Positions 46,314 to 56,132 are shown, numbered from the stretch's first letter. The stretch is 64,000 bases of DNA from Rhodanobacter spathiphylli B39 (GCF_000264295.1 NZ_AJXT01000004.1:124001-188000); one strand, 5' to 3'. Notes: generated by a model not told the origin, from the letters alone. Made by a program: numbers and translations.

Positions 46314-47115
46314 CGGCGATGAACCAGCCGACGACGGCCAGCAGATTGTTGATGCCGTGTGCCAGCACGCCGGGCCAGATCGACTTTGAACCCAGGCGCA
46401 GGACCGCCAGCAGCACGGCCAGCAGCAGCAGGTTCGGCAGCGCATACCACTGGTAATCCAGCCCCGGCAGATGGATCAGCACAAATGCCAGAGAACTGAG
46501 CGCCACCGCCAGGCCGGCACGGCAATGCCTCATCAGGGCCGACAGCAGCACGCCGCGAAACAGCAGTTCCTCCACGACCGGCCCCACGCCGACCACCACC
46601 AGCACCAGCAGGAGGCGCGATGCCAGCGGAGTCCGCGCGCCGATCTGCTCGATGTCCTGGGTCACCGGATGGCCATGCGCCAGCCACTGCGTCAGCAGCG
46701 AACCGATCCACGGCAGCAGCAGGCCGGTGGCGATGGCCAGTGCGAAGAACCAGGTCCGGCTGGGCGCAACGAAACCCAGCCCCGGCGGCTGAGCCGTCGA
46801 CCACCACGCGCCCCACTGCCGATGCGCCAGCCACAGGGTCAGTGGCGCGGCCACGCCCAGCGAGACGATCGCCAGCCAGGCCTGCATGCCTGGCCGGGCG
46901 AGGGTGGTGCCGACGGCAACTTCCAGGCCGGTCGCCGGGTGATCGAACATCGCGGCGAACATGGCTACCAGCGCAAACGCGAATCCGGCCAGCAATTGCA
47001 GCGCAAAGTAGCCCGCGATGATGCCTACCGCGCCGCCCAGGCCCGGTGGCAGTCGATATGTCGTGCTGGAGGGCAGGGCGGGTGGCCGGGGTGTCTGGGT
47101 ACCACTGACTTCCAT
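46297..47115 (-). CDS. CPBP-family intramembrane metalloprotease
   Basis: A 272-residue multi-pass membrane protein (about seven helices) of the CAAX-protease and bacteriocin-processing (Abi) family. The catalytic E182/E183-x-x-x-R187 motif is EELLFRG, followed by [14 protein letters not shown] and [11 protein letters not shown], the two His motifs of the family. Substrate unknown. Its 3' end overlaps that of maf. The ATG at 47115 starts a Pro-rich cytoplasmic lead before the first helix. Confidence 0.88.
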   Translation of the reverse strand: MEVSGTQTPRPPALPSSTTYRLPPGLGGAVGIIAGYFALQLLAGFAFALVAMFAAMFDHPATGLEVAVGTTLARPGMQAWLAIVSLGVAAPLTLWLAHRQWGAWWSTAQPPGLGFVAPSRTWFFALAIATGLLLPWIGSLLTQWLAHGHPVTQDIEQIGARTPLASRLLLVLVVVGVGPVVEELLFRGVLLSALMRHCRAGLAVALSSLAFVLIHLPGLDYQWYALPNLLLLAVLLAVLRLGSKSIWPGVLAHGINNLLAVVGWFIAVRATG

Positions 47116-47294
47116 GCGTTGATCATGCCTGCGGGATGCTGGTGAAGGCGCGGCGCGCGCTTCGAGGTGTCACCCGCCGGACAGGTCTTCACCCGTGCCG
47201 GGAGCGTGCGTGGGCCACGGCTTGCAGCGCGGGGTCATGCCGCTACTATGCCAAACAGCAGAAGCTTGCGTCACCAGTGGCTACAGGGGGTGTG

Positions 47295-48071
47295 ATGGCT
47301 ATCGACTTCGGCAGGACGGCCGCTGACTACGCGCGCCATCGGGCAGGGTTCCCCGAAATCTTCTTCGATCGCCTGCTCAGCGACGGCTGCGTCCATACCG
47401 GTGACGTCGTACTGGATCTGGGTACGGGCACCGGCACGGTGGCCCGCGGGATGGCCTTGCGCGGCTGCGAGGTCACCGGCCTGGATCATTCCGCTCCGCT
47501 GTTGGCGCAAGCCGCGGAGCTGGATCGCGCCGCGGGTGTGCAGGTGAAACAGGTCAGGGCCAGGGTCGAGAACGCCGACTTCGCACCGGCTTCTTTCGAC
47601 GTGGTGACGGCCGGACAATGCTGGCACTGGTTCGAGCGCGCCCGCAGCGCCGCGCTGGTGCGCAAGTGGCTGCGGCCCGGCGGTCGTTTCGTGATCGCGC
47701 ATTTCGACTGGGTACCGCTGAACGGCAACATGGTGCAGGACACCGAGCGCCTGATCCTTGCCTACAACGCGGGCTGGACCATGCACAGCGGCAGTGGCCT
47801 TTATCCGGCATGGCTCAAGGACCTGGCCGAAGCCGGCTTCAGCGACCTGCGCACCTGGTCGCTGGACGTGGAGGTTTCCTACAGCCACGCGGACTGGCGG
47901 GGGCGCATCCGCGCCAGTGCCGGCATCGGTGCCAGCCTGGACGAAACAAGAGTCCAGCGCTTCGATGCCGAGCTGGCCGCGTTGCTGGCCGCGCGTCACG
48001 CCGGCGAGCCGATGGCGGTGCCGCATCGTCTGTGGGTATTGAGCGGCACCGCTCCGGGTTTGCTCGGCTGA
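47295..48071 (+). CDS. Class I SAM-dependent methyltransferase
   Basis: A 258-residue methyltransferase with the YcgJ/UbiE-like layout: MAIDFGRTAADYARHRAG, motif I VLDLGTGTGTVARGM, the post-I acidic LDHSAPLL, and the hallmark SFDVVTAGQCWHWFE. Substrate unknown. I start at ATG 47295 (preceded by GGGGGTG); longer frames begin in poorly conserved DNA. It is convergent with a MAPEG gene (two bases between stop codons). Confidence 0.88.
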   Translation: MAIDFGRTAADYARHRAGFPEIFFDRLLSDGCVHTGDVVLDLGTGTGTVARGMALRGCEVTGLDHSAPLLAQAAELDRAAGVQVKQVRARVENADFAPASFDVVTAGQCWHWFERARSAALVRKWLRPGGRFVIAHFDWVPLNGNMVQDTERLILAYNAGWTMHSGSGLYPAWLKDLAEAGFSDLRTWSLDVEVSYSHADWRGRIRASAGIGASLDETRVQRFDAELAALLAARHAGEPMAVPHRLWVLSGTAPGLLG

Positions 48072-48073
48072 CT

Positions 48074-48466
48074 TCAGCCGACCATCATCGCGCGGGCCAC
48101 GCCGATGCAGGCCATCACCAGTGCCGCAGCCCAGCCCAGCATGCTCACCAGATAACCCGGTCCGCGCTTGCCGGCGTCGCGCAGATAGGCCAGGGCATAC
48201 CACACGCGGCCAGCCAGCCAGACCAGGCCCGCGATGCCGGCCCATCCGGTGAAGCCGTAGTGAGCCGCCAGCCACAGTGTCGGCAGGAACATCACCGTGG
48301 CCTCCAGCGTGTTCATCTGTACCCGATAGGCCCGCTCGAAGGCCGGGTCGCCGGTGGTCGCGGGTGCCTTGACGCCGTACTTGCCGCGGGCGTGGCCAAC
48401 CGCCCACATGGTGCCGAACATCAGCAATACGGTGAGCAGGGTAACCAGGGCGGGCAGATGGGTCAT
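48074..48466 (-). CDS. MAPEG family membrane protein
   Basis: A 130-residue four-helix membrane protein of the MAPEG superfamily (membrane-associated eicosanoid/glutathione metabolism). The family signature ERAYRVQMNTLEATVMFLPTLWL spans residues 44-66. It may have glutathione-dependent activity, but bacterial members are mostly uncharacterised. Monocistronic. Confidence 0.87.
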   Translation of the reverse strand: MTHLPALVTLLTVLLMFGTMWAVGHARGKYGVKAPATTGDPAFERAYRVQMNTLEATVMFLPTLWLAAHYGFTGWAGIAGLVWLAGRVWYALAYLRDAGKRGPGYLVSMLGWAAALVMACIGVARAMMVG

Positions 48467-48588
48467 GCTGAAATCCTCACGAAGGGTGGCCTACTTTAGC
48501 CGTGATGTCCGACGTGGCGCGATGCGCGGCAGCGCGCTATCGTCGCCGGACAGCGCCGAGGCGCACGTACCAGCACTGCGGGGGATCT

Positions 48589-49452
48589 ATGGATTGGCGG
48601 AAGGGTGGCAGCAGCAACAACGTCGAGATCGACAGTGGCGGCGGCGGTGGCGGCCGGCGCTTCGGCGGTGGTCGTGGCATGGGCCTGGGCACCATCGTGG
48701 TGCTGGCGCTGATCGGCTGGATCTTCTTCAAGAACCCGATGGCTTTGCTGGACCAGGGCGGCATCCAGCCCGGCGCCGGCGGCCAGACCGGCGTGCCGGC
48801 CCAGGTCGATCCCGAGCAGAAGGATTTCGTCAGCGCCGTATTGCATTCCACCGAGCAGAGCTGGGGCGAGATCTTTCGCGAACACGGCGCCACCTATGTC
48901 GAGCCGAAACTGCACCTGTTCAGCGGCGGCGTGAGTACGGCCTGCGGCAGCGCCAGCACGGCGGTGGGCCCGTTCTATTGCCCGGGTGACCAGAAGGTCT
49001 ACCTGGACGTGGCGTTCTTCCAGCAACTGCAGGACGAACTGCATTCCTCCGGCGACTTCGCCCGCGCGTACGTGATTGCGCACGAGGTCGGCCATCACGT
49101 GCAGAAGCTGACCGGCGTGTTCGACAAGGTCGACCAGGCCCGGCGCCAGGGCGCCCCGATGGATGGCGCCGACGGCCTGTCGGTGCGACAGGAACTGCAG
49201 GCGGACTGCTATGCCGGCGTGTGGGCCAACCACAGCCAGCAGGAGTTGAACTGGCTGCAGCCGGGTGACATCGAATCGGCCCTCAACGCCGCCAGCCACA
49301 TCGGCGACGACACCCTGCAGCAGCAGGCGCAAGGCCGCGTGCGTCCGGACACCTTCACCCACGGCACCTCGGCCCAGCGCGTGAAGTGGTTCAAGACCGG
49401 GTTCGCCAGCGGCGACATGGCCCGGTGCAATACCTTTGCCGGAGAGCCATAA
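48589..49452 (+). CDS. YpfJ-type neutral zinc metallopeptidase
   Basis: A 287-residue protein: Gly-rich cytoplasmic start (MDWRKGGSSNNVEIDSGG), one membrane segment (about residues 31-48) and a periplasmic domain with zinc site H165/E166/H169 (AHEVGHHVQ), a CYAGVW motif with DxxAD-like QADC, and YCPGDQKVYLD. This is the KPN_02809/YpfJ neutral zinc metallopeptidase family; substrate unknown. GGGGGATCT precedes the ATG. Followed by a hairpin terminator. Confidence 0.92.
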   Translation: MDWRKGGSSNNVEIDSGGGGGGRRFGGGRGMGLGTIVVLALIGWIFFKNPMALLDQGGIQPGAGGQTGVPAQVDPEQKDFVSAVLHSTEQSWGEIFREHGATYVEPKLHLFSGGVSTACGSASTAVGPFYCPGDQKVYLDVAFFQQLQDELHSSGDFARAYVIAHEVGHHVQKLTGVFDKVDQARRQGAPMDGADGLSVRQELQADCYAGVWANHSQQELNWLQPGDIESALNAASHIGDDTLQQQAQGRVRPDTFTHGTSAQRVKWFKTGFASGDMARCNTFAGEP

Positions 49453-49460
49453 GCACTCAA

Positions 49461-49486
49461 GCGCTCGACCTCCGGTCGAGCGCTTT
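49461..49486 (+). terminator. Terminator after the YpfJ-type peptidase gene
   Basis: A 10-bp stem GCGCTCGACC (49461-49470) / GGTCGAGCGC (49474-49483) with a three-base loop TCC and TTT after it, nine bases beyond the stop. Confidence 0.7.
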
Positions 49487-49493
49487 CCGCTTA

Positions 49494-49533
49494 CCTCCCC
49501 TGCGCGCAGGGGAGGGCAAGGGTGGGGTCGCTC
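49494..49533. repeat. C-rich extragenic repeat (inverted copy)
   Basis: CCTCCCCTGCGCGCAGGGGA then GGGCAAGGGTGGGGTCGCTC. Its reverse complement (GCGACCCCACCCTTGCCCTCC-like) matches the repeat at 13443-13481 over about 35 bases. Confidence 0.65.
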
Positions 49534-49608
49534 TTGCCGCACGGCCTCCCGCAAAAAGGGGAGCGAGGCGACATCGCTCCCCCACTCCCCAGCCGCGTCC
49601 CCGCGCAC

Positions 49609-49614
49609 TAGAAT
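49609..49614 (+). promoter_or_regulatory. -10 element (TAGAAT) before the YkgJ-family gene
   Basis: CTAGAATCCG, 40 bases before the start codon. The same CTAGAATCCC-type -10 precedes the SlyD gene (58260-58265). No clear -35. Confidence 0.35.
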
Positions 49615-49653
49615 CCGCTCCCTGCGCGCCTCGGGGCGCCCCTGGTCGGTTCG

Positions 49654-50040
49654 ATGGATCATCCCTGCCTGCGTTGCGGTGCCTGCTGCGCGTTCTATCG
49701 CGTGGCCTTCCATTGGTCGGAAGCGGAGGCGTTCCTCGGCGGCTGCGTGCCGCCCGAGCTGACCGAGAAACTTGATCCGCACCGGCTGGCCATGCGCGGC
49801 ACCAACGCTGCGCAGATACGCTGCGTGGCGCTGCAGGGCGTGGTGGGCGAGGCCGCCCATTGCGGCATCTATCCGCAACGACCGTCGGTATGCCGCGAAG
49901 TGCAGCCGTCATGGGAGTTCGGCGCGGTCAGCCCGCAATGCGACAAGGCGCGGCTGGCCCATGGCCTGCCCGTGCTGACGCCCGGAGACTGGCTCGACCC
50001 CTCCGATGCCGGCCTGCCGCCGTTGCCGCAAAGTGCCTGA
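49654..50040 (+). CDS. YkgJ-family cysteine cluster protein
   Basis: A 128-residue protein with the N-terminal CLRCGACC cluster and later cysteines CGIYPQRPSVCRE and QC, the pattern of the YkgJ (CxxCxxCC...C...C) family thought to bind zinc or an iron-sulfur cluster. Function unknown. It stands alone between the C-rich repeat and the convergent sulfotransferase gene. Confidence 0.87.
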   Translation: MDHPCLRCGACCAFYRVAFHWSEAEAFLGGCVPPELTEKLDPHRLAMRGTNAAQIRCVALQGVVGEAAHCGIYPQRPSVCREVQPSWEFGAVSPQCDKARLAHGLPVLTPGDWLDPSDAGLPPLPQSA

Positions 50041-50074
50041 AGCGCTGCCGGTTGGTTTTGCCTGATCGGTGCGG

Positions 50075-51688
50075 TCAGCCGGCCCTGGGCAGGCCCAGGC
50101 CGAAACGCAGCGGATCGAGCAGGGCGCCGTAATGCTCCGCGCGTGCCGTGTCGCGACGCAACGGCTGGCGCACCTGCGCCGCGCTGGCCGTGCGCACGTT
50201 GCGCGAGGCGCGATGGTAGTCGAGGCAGTCCGGGTCGAACGGCAGGTCGCAGAACGCCAGCAGCGCACGGATCTCGTCTTCCGGTGTGGCCAGCAAGGCC
50301 TCGTAGCGCTGGATGCGGATGCGCTGCGGCGCCGCTGCCTGCCAGGCGCCCATGATCCGTTCGTAGTCGCGGACATAGGCGGCGATGTCGGTCAGCGTGC
50401 AGGCGAAGTGCGGCAACTTGTAGAACTGCTGCTTGTAGCAGGACCAGCCTGCTTCCAGCGCATCGCGGCGGGCGTCGATGACCGGGGCGCCCGGCAGCAT
50501 CGCGCCCAGCACGCCGGCCAGCAGCCAGTTCGACGGCAGCTTGTCGGTATGCCGGGGCTTGTGTCGGCGCCAGCGGGCGGTGAGCTCCAGATAGCGCCGG
50601 CCCAGTCGTTGCCAGTCGTCCGCGCCGGCCTCGTCGATCCATTGCAGCAGGGGTTTCCGGCGCCGCGCGGATTCCTCGCCGAGCACCTGTTCCAGTTCGG
50701 TGAGCTCGCTGGCGCCTTCCACCTCGGGATGGGCGGCGAGGATCTGCTCGAACAGGGTCGACCCCGAGCGTGGCAAGCCCACGATGAAGATCACTTCACG
50801 CCCGAGGCCCGTGTCGATGGGCGGCGGCAGCCGCCGGGATGCCGCAAGCAGGGCCTCGGCGTGGGCATGGAAGGCGGACGCCTGCCACGGCCTGATCTCG
50901 CGCAGTTCGGCGTTGGCGCGATTCAGCGCGTGGAAGGCCTCCTCGTAGCGTTCCTGGTCCTCGCAGACCTTGCCCAGCGCGAAACCCATCGCGATGCGGT
51001 CGGCCGGGGCGATGCCGGGCTGTCGCAAGGCGGCGCCCAGCTGTTCCCGATCCGCGTCCGATAGCGGCCGCGTCTTCATGTTTGCCAGTCCGCGCCAGGC
51101 ATCGCCGCAGGCCGGATGCAGGGCCAGCGCGGCACGGTAGCGTGCGTCGGCTTCGTCGAAGCGGCCGGCGTGGACCAGGGCATCGCCGAGCAGGATCAGC
51201 GCCGGCAGGAAATCCGCCGCCAACGCATGCGCCTGCTGCAGCGCCTCGATCGCGGCGTCGGTGTCGCCATGCGACTGCAGGTTTCGGCCCAGGTTGAACC
51301 ACGGCATCGGCGCAGCCGGCGCCAGCGCGCAGGCTTGCCGCCAGCTGGCGAACGCCGCCTCCATGTCTCCGCGTGCCTGCTGCACCCCGCCCAGGTCCGA
51401 CCAGGCCAGCGCATAGTCGGGCCATCGCGCCAGCACCTGCTGCAGGCAGGCCTGCGCCTCGTCCTGGCGTTGCGCGCGGGTGTGCAGGATGGCGTACAGG
51501 CGCAAGGCCTCGGGATGTTCCGGGGCGAGTTCGAGGGTCGTGTCCAGCGCCACGCGCGCCGGCGCTTCGGCGCCATCGCGAATGGCGCGCGCGGCCGCCT
51601 GCAACTGTTGCAAGGCCGCCGGCGACAGGCCATCGATGCGCGGCTCGGAGCCGCTGGGCGGTTGCTGTTCGGCGTTGCGGCTGGGCAT
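50075..51688 (-). CDS. TPR-containing sulfotransferase
   Basis: A 537-residue protein. Residues about 20-235 form tandem TPR repeats (for example DYALAWSDLGGVQQARGDME and PMPWFNLGRNLQSHGDTDAA), and a C-terminal sulfotransferase-3 domain (about 295-520) has the PAPS 5'-phosphosulfate loop VIFIVGLPRSGSTLFEQIL. Bacterial members may sulfate glycans or peptides; the acceptor is unknown. It is monocistronic. Length fits other xanthomonad TPR-sulfotransferases. Confidence 0.88.
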   Translation of the reverse strand: MPSRNAEQQPPSGSEPRIDGLSPAALQQLQAAARAIRDGAEAPARVALDTTLELAPEHPEALRLYAILHTRAQRQDEAQACLQQVLARWPDYALAWSDLGGVQQARGDMEAAFASWRQACALAPAAPMPWFNLGRNLQSHGDTDAAIEALQQAHALAADFLPALILLGDALVHAGRFDEADARYRAALALHPACGDAWRGLANMKTRPLSDADREQLGAALRQPGIAPADRIAMGFALGKVCEDQERYEEAFHALNRANAELREIRPWQASAFHAHAEALLAASRRLPPPIDTGLGREVIFIVGLPRSGSTLFEQILAAHPEVEGASELTELEQVLGEESARRRKPLLQWIDEAGADDWQRLGRRYLELTARWRRHKPRHTDKLPSNWLLAGVLGAMLPGAPVIDARRDALEAGWSCYKQQFYKLPHFACTLTDIAAYVRDYERIMGAWQAAAPQRIRIQRYEALLATPEDEIRALLAFCDLPFDPDCLDYHRASRNVRTASAAQVRQPLRRDTARAEHYGALLDPLRFGLGLPRAG

Positions 51689-51768
51689 GCGACGGGTTCG
51701 CGGTGGCGATGATCCGCCGATGTTACGTGGTCGCGCCGCCGCTTATCGAGCGGCGCGACCCGAAGCGC

Positions 51769-53685
51769 CTACTTGCGCTTTGGCGGCTTGCCGCCGGCGG
51801 GGCGTGGCTTGAAGCCGCCGGGCTTCCTGGGACCGCCCGGCTTGTGGGACGGCGGCGCGCTGGTGCCGGTGTCGGTGCCATCCCACTCGTGGATGCGCAA
51901 CTGCTGCTGCACCACCCAGACCTTCTTCAGGTGCTCGAACACTTCCTTGGGCATGCCGTCGGGCAGGTCGATCAGGCTGTAGTGGTCGCGGATGCTGAGG
52001 CGGCCGATGTACTGGCTTTCCAGACCGGCCTCGTTGGCGATCGCGCCCACGATGTTGCCCGGCTTCACGCCATGCTCGTGACCCACCTCGATGCGATAGG
52101 TGCGCTTGCCTTCCTCGGTGGCGTGCGCGCGCACCGGGCGCTGGCCGAACTCGCGCGGCGGGGCGCGGTCATGGGCGCCGTGCTCGCGCGGGCGATGTTC
52201 GGCGGGCCTGGATTCGTGCGCCGACGGGTGGCTGGCAGCCCCGGCTTCGCGTGCGTGGGGCGGACGGCGTTCGCTGCTGCGCTCGCGCGGCGCGGCGCGT
52301 TCGACCCGCTCGCGCGAGGCCGGTTCGTACTTCTCGCGCTTGGGCGGCGGCGAGAGCAGCAGCGGCTGGTCGCCCTGGGCGATGCGCGCCAGCGCGGCGG
52401 CGATCTCGATCGCCGGCACGTTGTGTTCCTGCTCGTACTGCTCGATCAGTTTCTGGAATTCGCCGAGATCATCCTGCGCCAGCATGTCGGTGATGCGCTG
52501 CTTGAACTTGCCGATGCGCACGTCGTTGACCACCTCGACCGACGGCAGCTGCATCTGCTCGATCGGCTGGCGGGTGGCACGCTCGATCGCGCCCAGCATG
52601 CCGCGCTCGCGCGGGCTGACGAACAGGATCGCCTCGCCGCTGCGGCCGGCGCGGCCGGTGCGGCCGATCCGGTGCACGTAGCTTTCGGTGTCGTACGGAA
52701 TGTCGTAATTGAACACGTGGCTGATCCGCTCCACGTCGAGGCCGCGCGCGGCCACGTCGGTGGCGACCAGGATGTCGAGCTTGCCGTCCTTGAGCTGCTG
52801 GATCACCCGCTCGCGCTGCGGCTGGGCGATGTCGCCGTTGATCGCGGCGGCGGCCAGGCCGCGCGCCTGCAGCTTGCCGGCCAGCTCCTCGGTGGCCTGC
52901 TTGGTGCGCGCGAAGATGATCATCGCGTCGAACGGCTCGGCTTCGAGGATGCGGGTCAGCGCATCGAGCTTGTGCATGCCGCTGACGAACCAGTAGCGCT
53001 GGTGGATGTTCGCCGCGGTGGTGGTGGAGGACTTGATGGTGACCTCGACCGGATCCTTCAGGTGCCGCTGGGCGATCTTGCGGATCACCGTGGGCATGGT
53101 CGCCGAGAACAGCGCGACCTGGCGCTGCGGCGGCGTCGCCTGCAGCACCTTCTCGACGTCGTCGATGAAGCCCATGCGCAGCATCTCGTCGGCTTCGTCG
53201 AGCACCAGGTACTTCAGCTCCGACAGGTCCAGCGTGCCCTTGTCCAGATGATCGATGACGCGGCCGGGCGTGCCGACCACGACGTGCACGCCGCGCTTGA
53301 GCGAGTGCAGCTGCGGGCCGTAACTCTGCCCGCCGTAGATCGGCAGCACCTGCAGCCCGCGCATGTGGGTGGCGTATTTCTGGAACGCTTCGGCCACCTG
53401 GATGGCCAATTCGCGCGTGGGCGCCAGCACCAGCGCCTGCGGCTTGCCGGGCTTCAGGTCGATGCGCGAGAGGATCGGCAGCGCGAACGCGGCGGTCTTG
53501 CCGGTGCCGGTCTGCGCCTGGCCGAGCACGTCGCGCCCCTCCATCAGCGGGGGAATGGTCGCGGCCTGGATCGGCGAGGGCGACTCGTAGCCGACGTCGG
53601 CCAGTGCGCGCAGGACGTCAGGGTGCAGCTCAAGCGCGCCAAAGCCGGATGGTACCGGGGCGTTGTCGGAGACGGGGGATGACAT
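51769..53685 (-). CDS. deaD: DEAD-box RNA helicase DeaD/CsdA
   Basis: A 638-residue helicase with Q motif PSPIQAATIP, Walker [13 protein letters not shown] (LDEADEML), SAT and [10 protein letters not shown], followed by the DbpA/CsdA RNA-binding domain (about residues 505-575: GVKPGNIVGAIANEAGLE, IDLPDGMP) and a basic Gly/Pro/Lys tail. It remodels structured RNA and assists 50S assembly and cold adaptation. ATG 53685 matches the family N-terminus; the upstream open frame to 53946 is not conserved. It is divergent from fghA (143 bases apart). Confidence 0.93.
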   Translation of the reverse strand: MSSPVSDNAPVPSGFGALELHPDVLRALADVGYESPSPIQAATIPPLMEGRDVLGQAQTGTGKTAAFALPILSRIDLKPGKPQALVLAPTRELAIQVAEAFQKYATHMRGLQVLPIYGGQSYGPQLHSLKRGVHVVVGTPGRVIDHLDKGTLDLSELKYLVLDEADEMLRMGFIDDVEKVLQATPPQRQVALFSATMPTVIRKIAQRHLKDPVEVTIKSSTTTAANIHQRYWFVSGMHKLDALTRILEAEPFDAMIIFARTKQATEELAGKLQARGLAAAAINGDIAQPQRERVIQQLKDGKLDILVATDVAARGLDVERISHVFNYDIPYDTESYVHRIGRTGRAGRSGEAILFVSPRERGMLGAIERATRQPIEQMQLPSVEVVNDVRIGKFKQRITDMLAQDDLGEFQKLIEQYEQEHNVPAIEIAAALARIAQGDQPLLLSPPPKREKYEPASRERVERAAPRERSSERRPPHAREAGAASHPSAHESRPAEHRPREHGAHDRAPPREFGQRPVRAHATEEGKRTYRIEVGHEHGVKPGNIVGAIANEAGLESQYIGRLSIRDHYSLIDLPDGMPKEVFEHLKKVWVVQQQLRIHEWDGTDTGTSAPPSHKPGGPRKPGGFKPRPAGGKPPKRK

Positions 53686-53828
53686 GAGGGATACCTCTAA
53701 AACAGAAAGTGGTCGGGAAAGCGACGCACAAGGCGTGCATTCTACCAGTGCGGAGCATTGTTGAAGCTGGCGCCAGTCGACTGCGGGCCTGGAAGCTGCG
53801 GCTATGCTTGGTCGACGACTGAAGGACG

Positions 53829-54677
53829 ATGAACATGTTTGAGACGATTTCCGAACAGCGACTGCACGGCGGTGTACAAGGCTTCTATCGCCATCACTCC
53901 GAAACCTGCGGCGGACCGATGCGCTTCGCGGTCTACCAGCCACCACAGGCGGCTGATGGGCCGTGTCCGGTGCTGTACTTCCTCGCCGGGCTGACCTGCA
54001 CCGAGGAGACCGCCACCATCAAGGCCGGCGCGCAACGCCTGGCTGCCGAACTGGGCCTGGTGCTGGTGATGCCCGATACCAGTCCGCGCAACACCGGTTT
54101 CGAAGGCGCCACCGGCGACTGGGAATTCGGCGAAGGCGCAGGTTTCTACCTCGATGCCACCCAGGCGCCCTGGTCGTCCCGCTTCCGCATGTACAGCTAC
54201 GTGGCCCGCGAACTGCCCGAACTGATCGCCGCCCGGTTCCCGGTCGATGCCTCGCGCAGCGGCATTTGCGGGCATTCCATGGGCGGACTCGGTGCGCTGG
54301 TCATCGCCTTGCGGCATCCGTCTCGGTACCGCTCGGTGTCGGCCTTCGCCCCGATCGTGGCGCCCAGCCAGGTGCCCTGGGGACACAAGGCGCTGCCGCA
54401 TTACCTGGGCGACAATCGCGACAGCTGGGCAGAATACGATCCCTGCGAACTGGTGCGACAACAGACCTTTCCCGGAACCATCCTGGTCGATCAGGGCGAA
54501 GCCGATGGCTTCCTCGAAACCCAGCTGAAACCCGAGCTGTTCGACCAGGCCTGCGCTGAAGCGGACCAGTCGCTGCTGTTGCGCCGGCATGCCGGCTACG
54601 ATCACAGCTACTGGTTCATCGGCAGCTTCATCGACGACCATCTGCGCCACCATGCGGCGGCGCTTGGCCTGTCGTAG
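53829..54677 (+). CDS. fghA: S-formylglutathione hydrolase
   Basis: A 282-residue esterase-D family enzyme. The catalytic triad is S150 (GHSMGG), D226 (DQGEADGF) and H259 (GYDHSYWF). It hydrolyses S-formylglutathione to formate and glutathione in formaldehyde detoxification. Its usual partner, S-(hydroxymethyl)glutathione dehydrogenase, is not in the window. AAGGA precedes the ATG; a second in-frame ATG follows two codons later. It lies between two DEAD-box helicase genes transcribed on the other strand. Confidence 0.95.
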   Translation: MNMFETISEQRLHGGVQGFYRHHSETCGGPMRFAVYQPPQAADGPCPVLYFLAGLTCTEETATIKAGAQRLAAELGLVLVMPDTSPRNTGFEGATGDWEFGEGAGFYLDATQAPWSSRFRMYSYVARELPELIAARFPVDASRSGICGHSMGGLGALVIALRHPSRYRSVSAFAPIVAPSQVPWGHKALPHYLGDNRDSWAEYDPCELVRQQTFPGTILVDQGEADGFLETQLKPELFDQACAEADQSLLLRRHAGYDHSYWFIGSFIDDHLRHHAAALGLS

Positions 54678-54703
54678 CGGCTCGCGAACGGACCCCTACG
54701 GGT

Positions 54704-56032
54704 TCAGGCCTTGGCCGCCGGACGCGAGTTCGAACGGCGGCGCTGGTTGCCGGCAGCATGGTCACCGCGGCCCTGGGGCGCGTAGCCGTTCGGTCGCGCT
54801 GCACCGGCGGGCTTGCCCTGACGCGGCGCGCGCTGCTGCTGACGCTGACCACCGCCACCCTGCTTGGGACGTGGCGCGCCGGCGTCCAGGCGCAGCGGTG
54901 CGGAGGGCTCGTAACCGGTCACCGCGGTGATCGCGATGTCCTGCTTGAGCAGCTTGCGGATGTCGAACAGCAGGCCGGACTCGTCATGGCTGACCAGCGA
55001 CAGTGCCAGGCCTTCCATGCCGGCGCGCCCGGTGCGGCCGATGCGATGCACGTAATCCTCGGCCACTGACGGCAGATCGAAGTTGATCACGATCGGCAAC
55101 TGCTCGATGTCGATGCCGCGGGCGGCGATGTCGGTGGCGACCATCACCGTGACGCGGCCGCTCTTGAAGTCGCTGAGCGCACGGGTGCGGGCGTTCTGGC
55201 TCTTGTTGCCGTGGATCGCGGCACTGCGCAGGCCGGAGGCGTTGAGGAAGGTCACCAGCTTGTCGGCGCCGTGCTTGGTGCGGCTGAACACCAGGGTCTG
55301 GCGGCGGCTGTCCTGCGACAGCACGTGCAGCAGCAGGTCGCGCTTGCGCGAGGCGTCGACCGGATGCACCTGGTGGCTGACCAGGGTGGTCACGGTGTTC
55401 GGCGCGGAGACCGAGATCTCCTTCGGGTTGTGCATGAACTCCATCGCCAGCGTCTTGATCGCCGGCGCGAAGGTGGCCGAGAACAACAGGGTCTGGCGGC
55501 GCTTCGGCACCGACTGCAGGATGCGCTTCAGCGCCGGCAGGAAGCCCATGTCCAGCATGCGGTCGGCTTCGTCGAGGATCAGCGTTTCCACCGCGGACAG
55601 ATCCAGCGTGCGCTGCTGCATGTGGTCGATCAGGCGGCCGGGGGTGGCGATGACGATGTCTACGCCGCGACGCAGCGCGTTGATCTGCGGGCCCATGCCG
55701 ACGCCGCCGAAGATGGTAGTGGCGCTGATCTGGATGAACTTGCTGTAGTCCCGGATGTTCTCGTGGATCTGCGCCGCGAGTTCGCGGGTCGGCGTGAGGA
55801 TCAGCGCACGCGGGCGCCGGGTCATCGTCTGGCCGCTGGTGGACAGCTTTTGCAACAGGGGCAGCGCGAACGCCGCGGTCTTGCCGGTGCCGGTCTGGGC
55901 GGCAGCAAGCAGGTCGTGACCTTCCAGCACGGACGGGATCGCCGCGGCCTGGATCGGGGTGGGCTGGGTGTAGCCGTAATCGGCAAGCGCACGCAACAAC
56001 GCGGGCGCAAGGCCCAGCGAATCGAAAGACAT
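54704..56032 (-). CDS. rhlE: ATP-dependent RNA helicase RhlE
   Basis: A 442-residue DEAD-box helicase: Q motif [49 protein letters not shown] and [10 protein letters not shown], then the RhlE-specific [14 protein letters not shown] and a Gln/Arg/Gly-rich tail. RhlE works in ribosome assembly and RNA decay. Its ribosome-binding site is buried in a perfect hairpin (56034-56061) next to the start codon, so translation is probably gated by RNA structure. A -10 TATACT (56133-56138) suggests a leader of roughly 95 nucleotides. Confidence 0.94.
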   Translation of the reverse strand: MSFDSLGLAPALLRALADYGYTQPTPIQAAAIPSVLEGHDLLAAAQTGTGKTAAFALPLLQKLSTSGQTMTRRPRALILTPTRELAAQIHENIRDYSKFIQISATTIFGGVGMGPQINALRRGVDIVIATPGRLIDHMQQRTLDLSAVETLILDEADRMLDMGFLPALKRILQSVPKRRQTLLFSATFAPAIKTLAMEFMHNPKEISVSAPNTVTTLVSHQVHPVDASRKRDLLLHVLSQDSRRQTLVFSRTKHGADKLVTFLNASGLRSAAIHGNKSQNARTRALSDFKSGRVTVMVATDIAARGIDIEQLPIVINFDLPSVAEDYVHRIGRTGRAGMEGLALSLVSHDESGLLFDIRKLLKQDIAITAVTGYEPSAPLRLDAGAPRPKQGGGGQRQQQRAPRQGKPAGAARPNGYAPQGRGDHAAGNQRRRSNSRPAAKA

Positions 56033-56033
56033 G

Positions 56034-56061
56034 GAACACTCCTGAGCAACCCGGAGTGTTC
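56034..56061 (-). promoter_or_regulatory. RBS-sequestering hairpin in the rhlE leader
   Basis: On the minus strand GAACACTCC, a ten-base loop and GGAGTGTTC form a perfect 9-bp stem whose 3' arm is the Shine-Dalgarno GGAG; the ATG follows one base after the stem. A second inverted repeat (CGTTCG TGGGGC CGAACG, 56107-56124) lies farther up the leader. Confidence 0.7.
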
Positions 56062-56132
56062 ATACCGTGTTGCAGACTAAGGGAAAGGGGCGACGGTGTG
56101 TCGCAACGTTCGTGGGGCCGAACGCGGAGCGG

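Noticed and set aside
56107-56124. CGTTCG-N6-CGAACG as another copy of the dab/lysR operator
   Set aside because: The spacing is 6, not 7, the spacer is GC-rich and the AATTCATTGT part is missing; more likely part of the rhlE leader structure.
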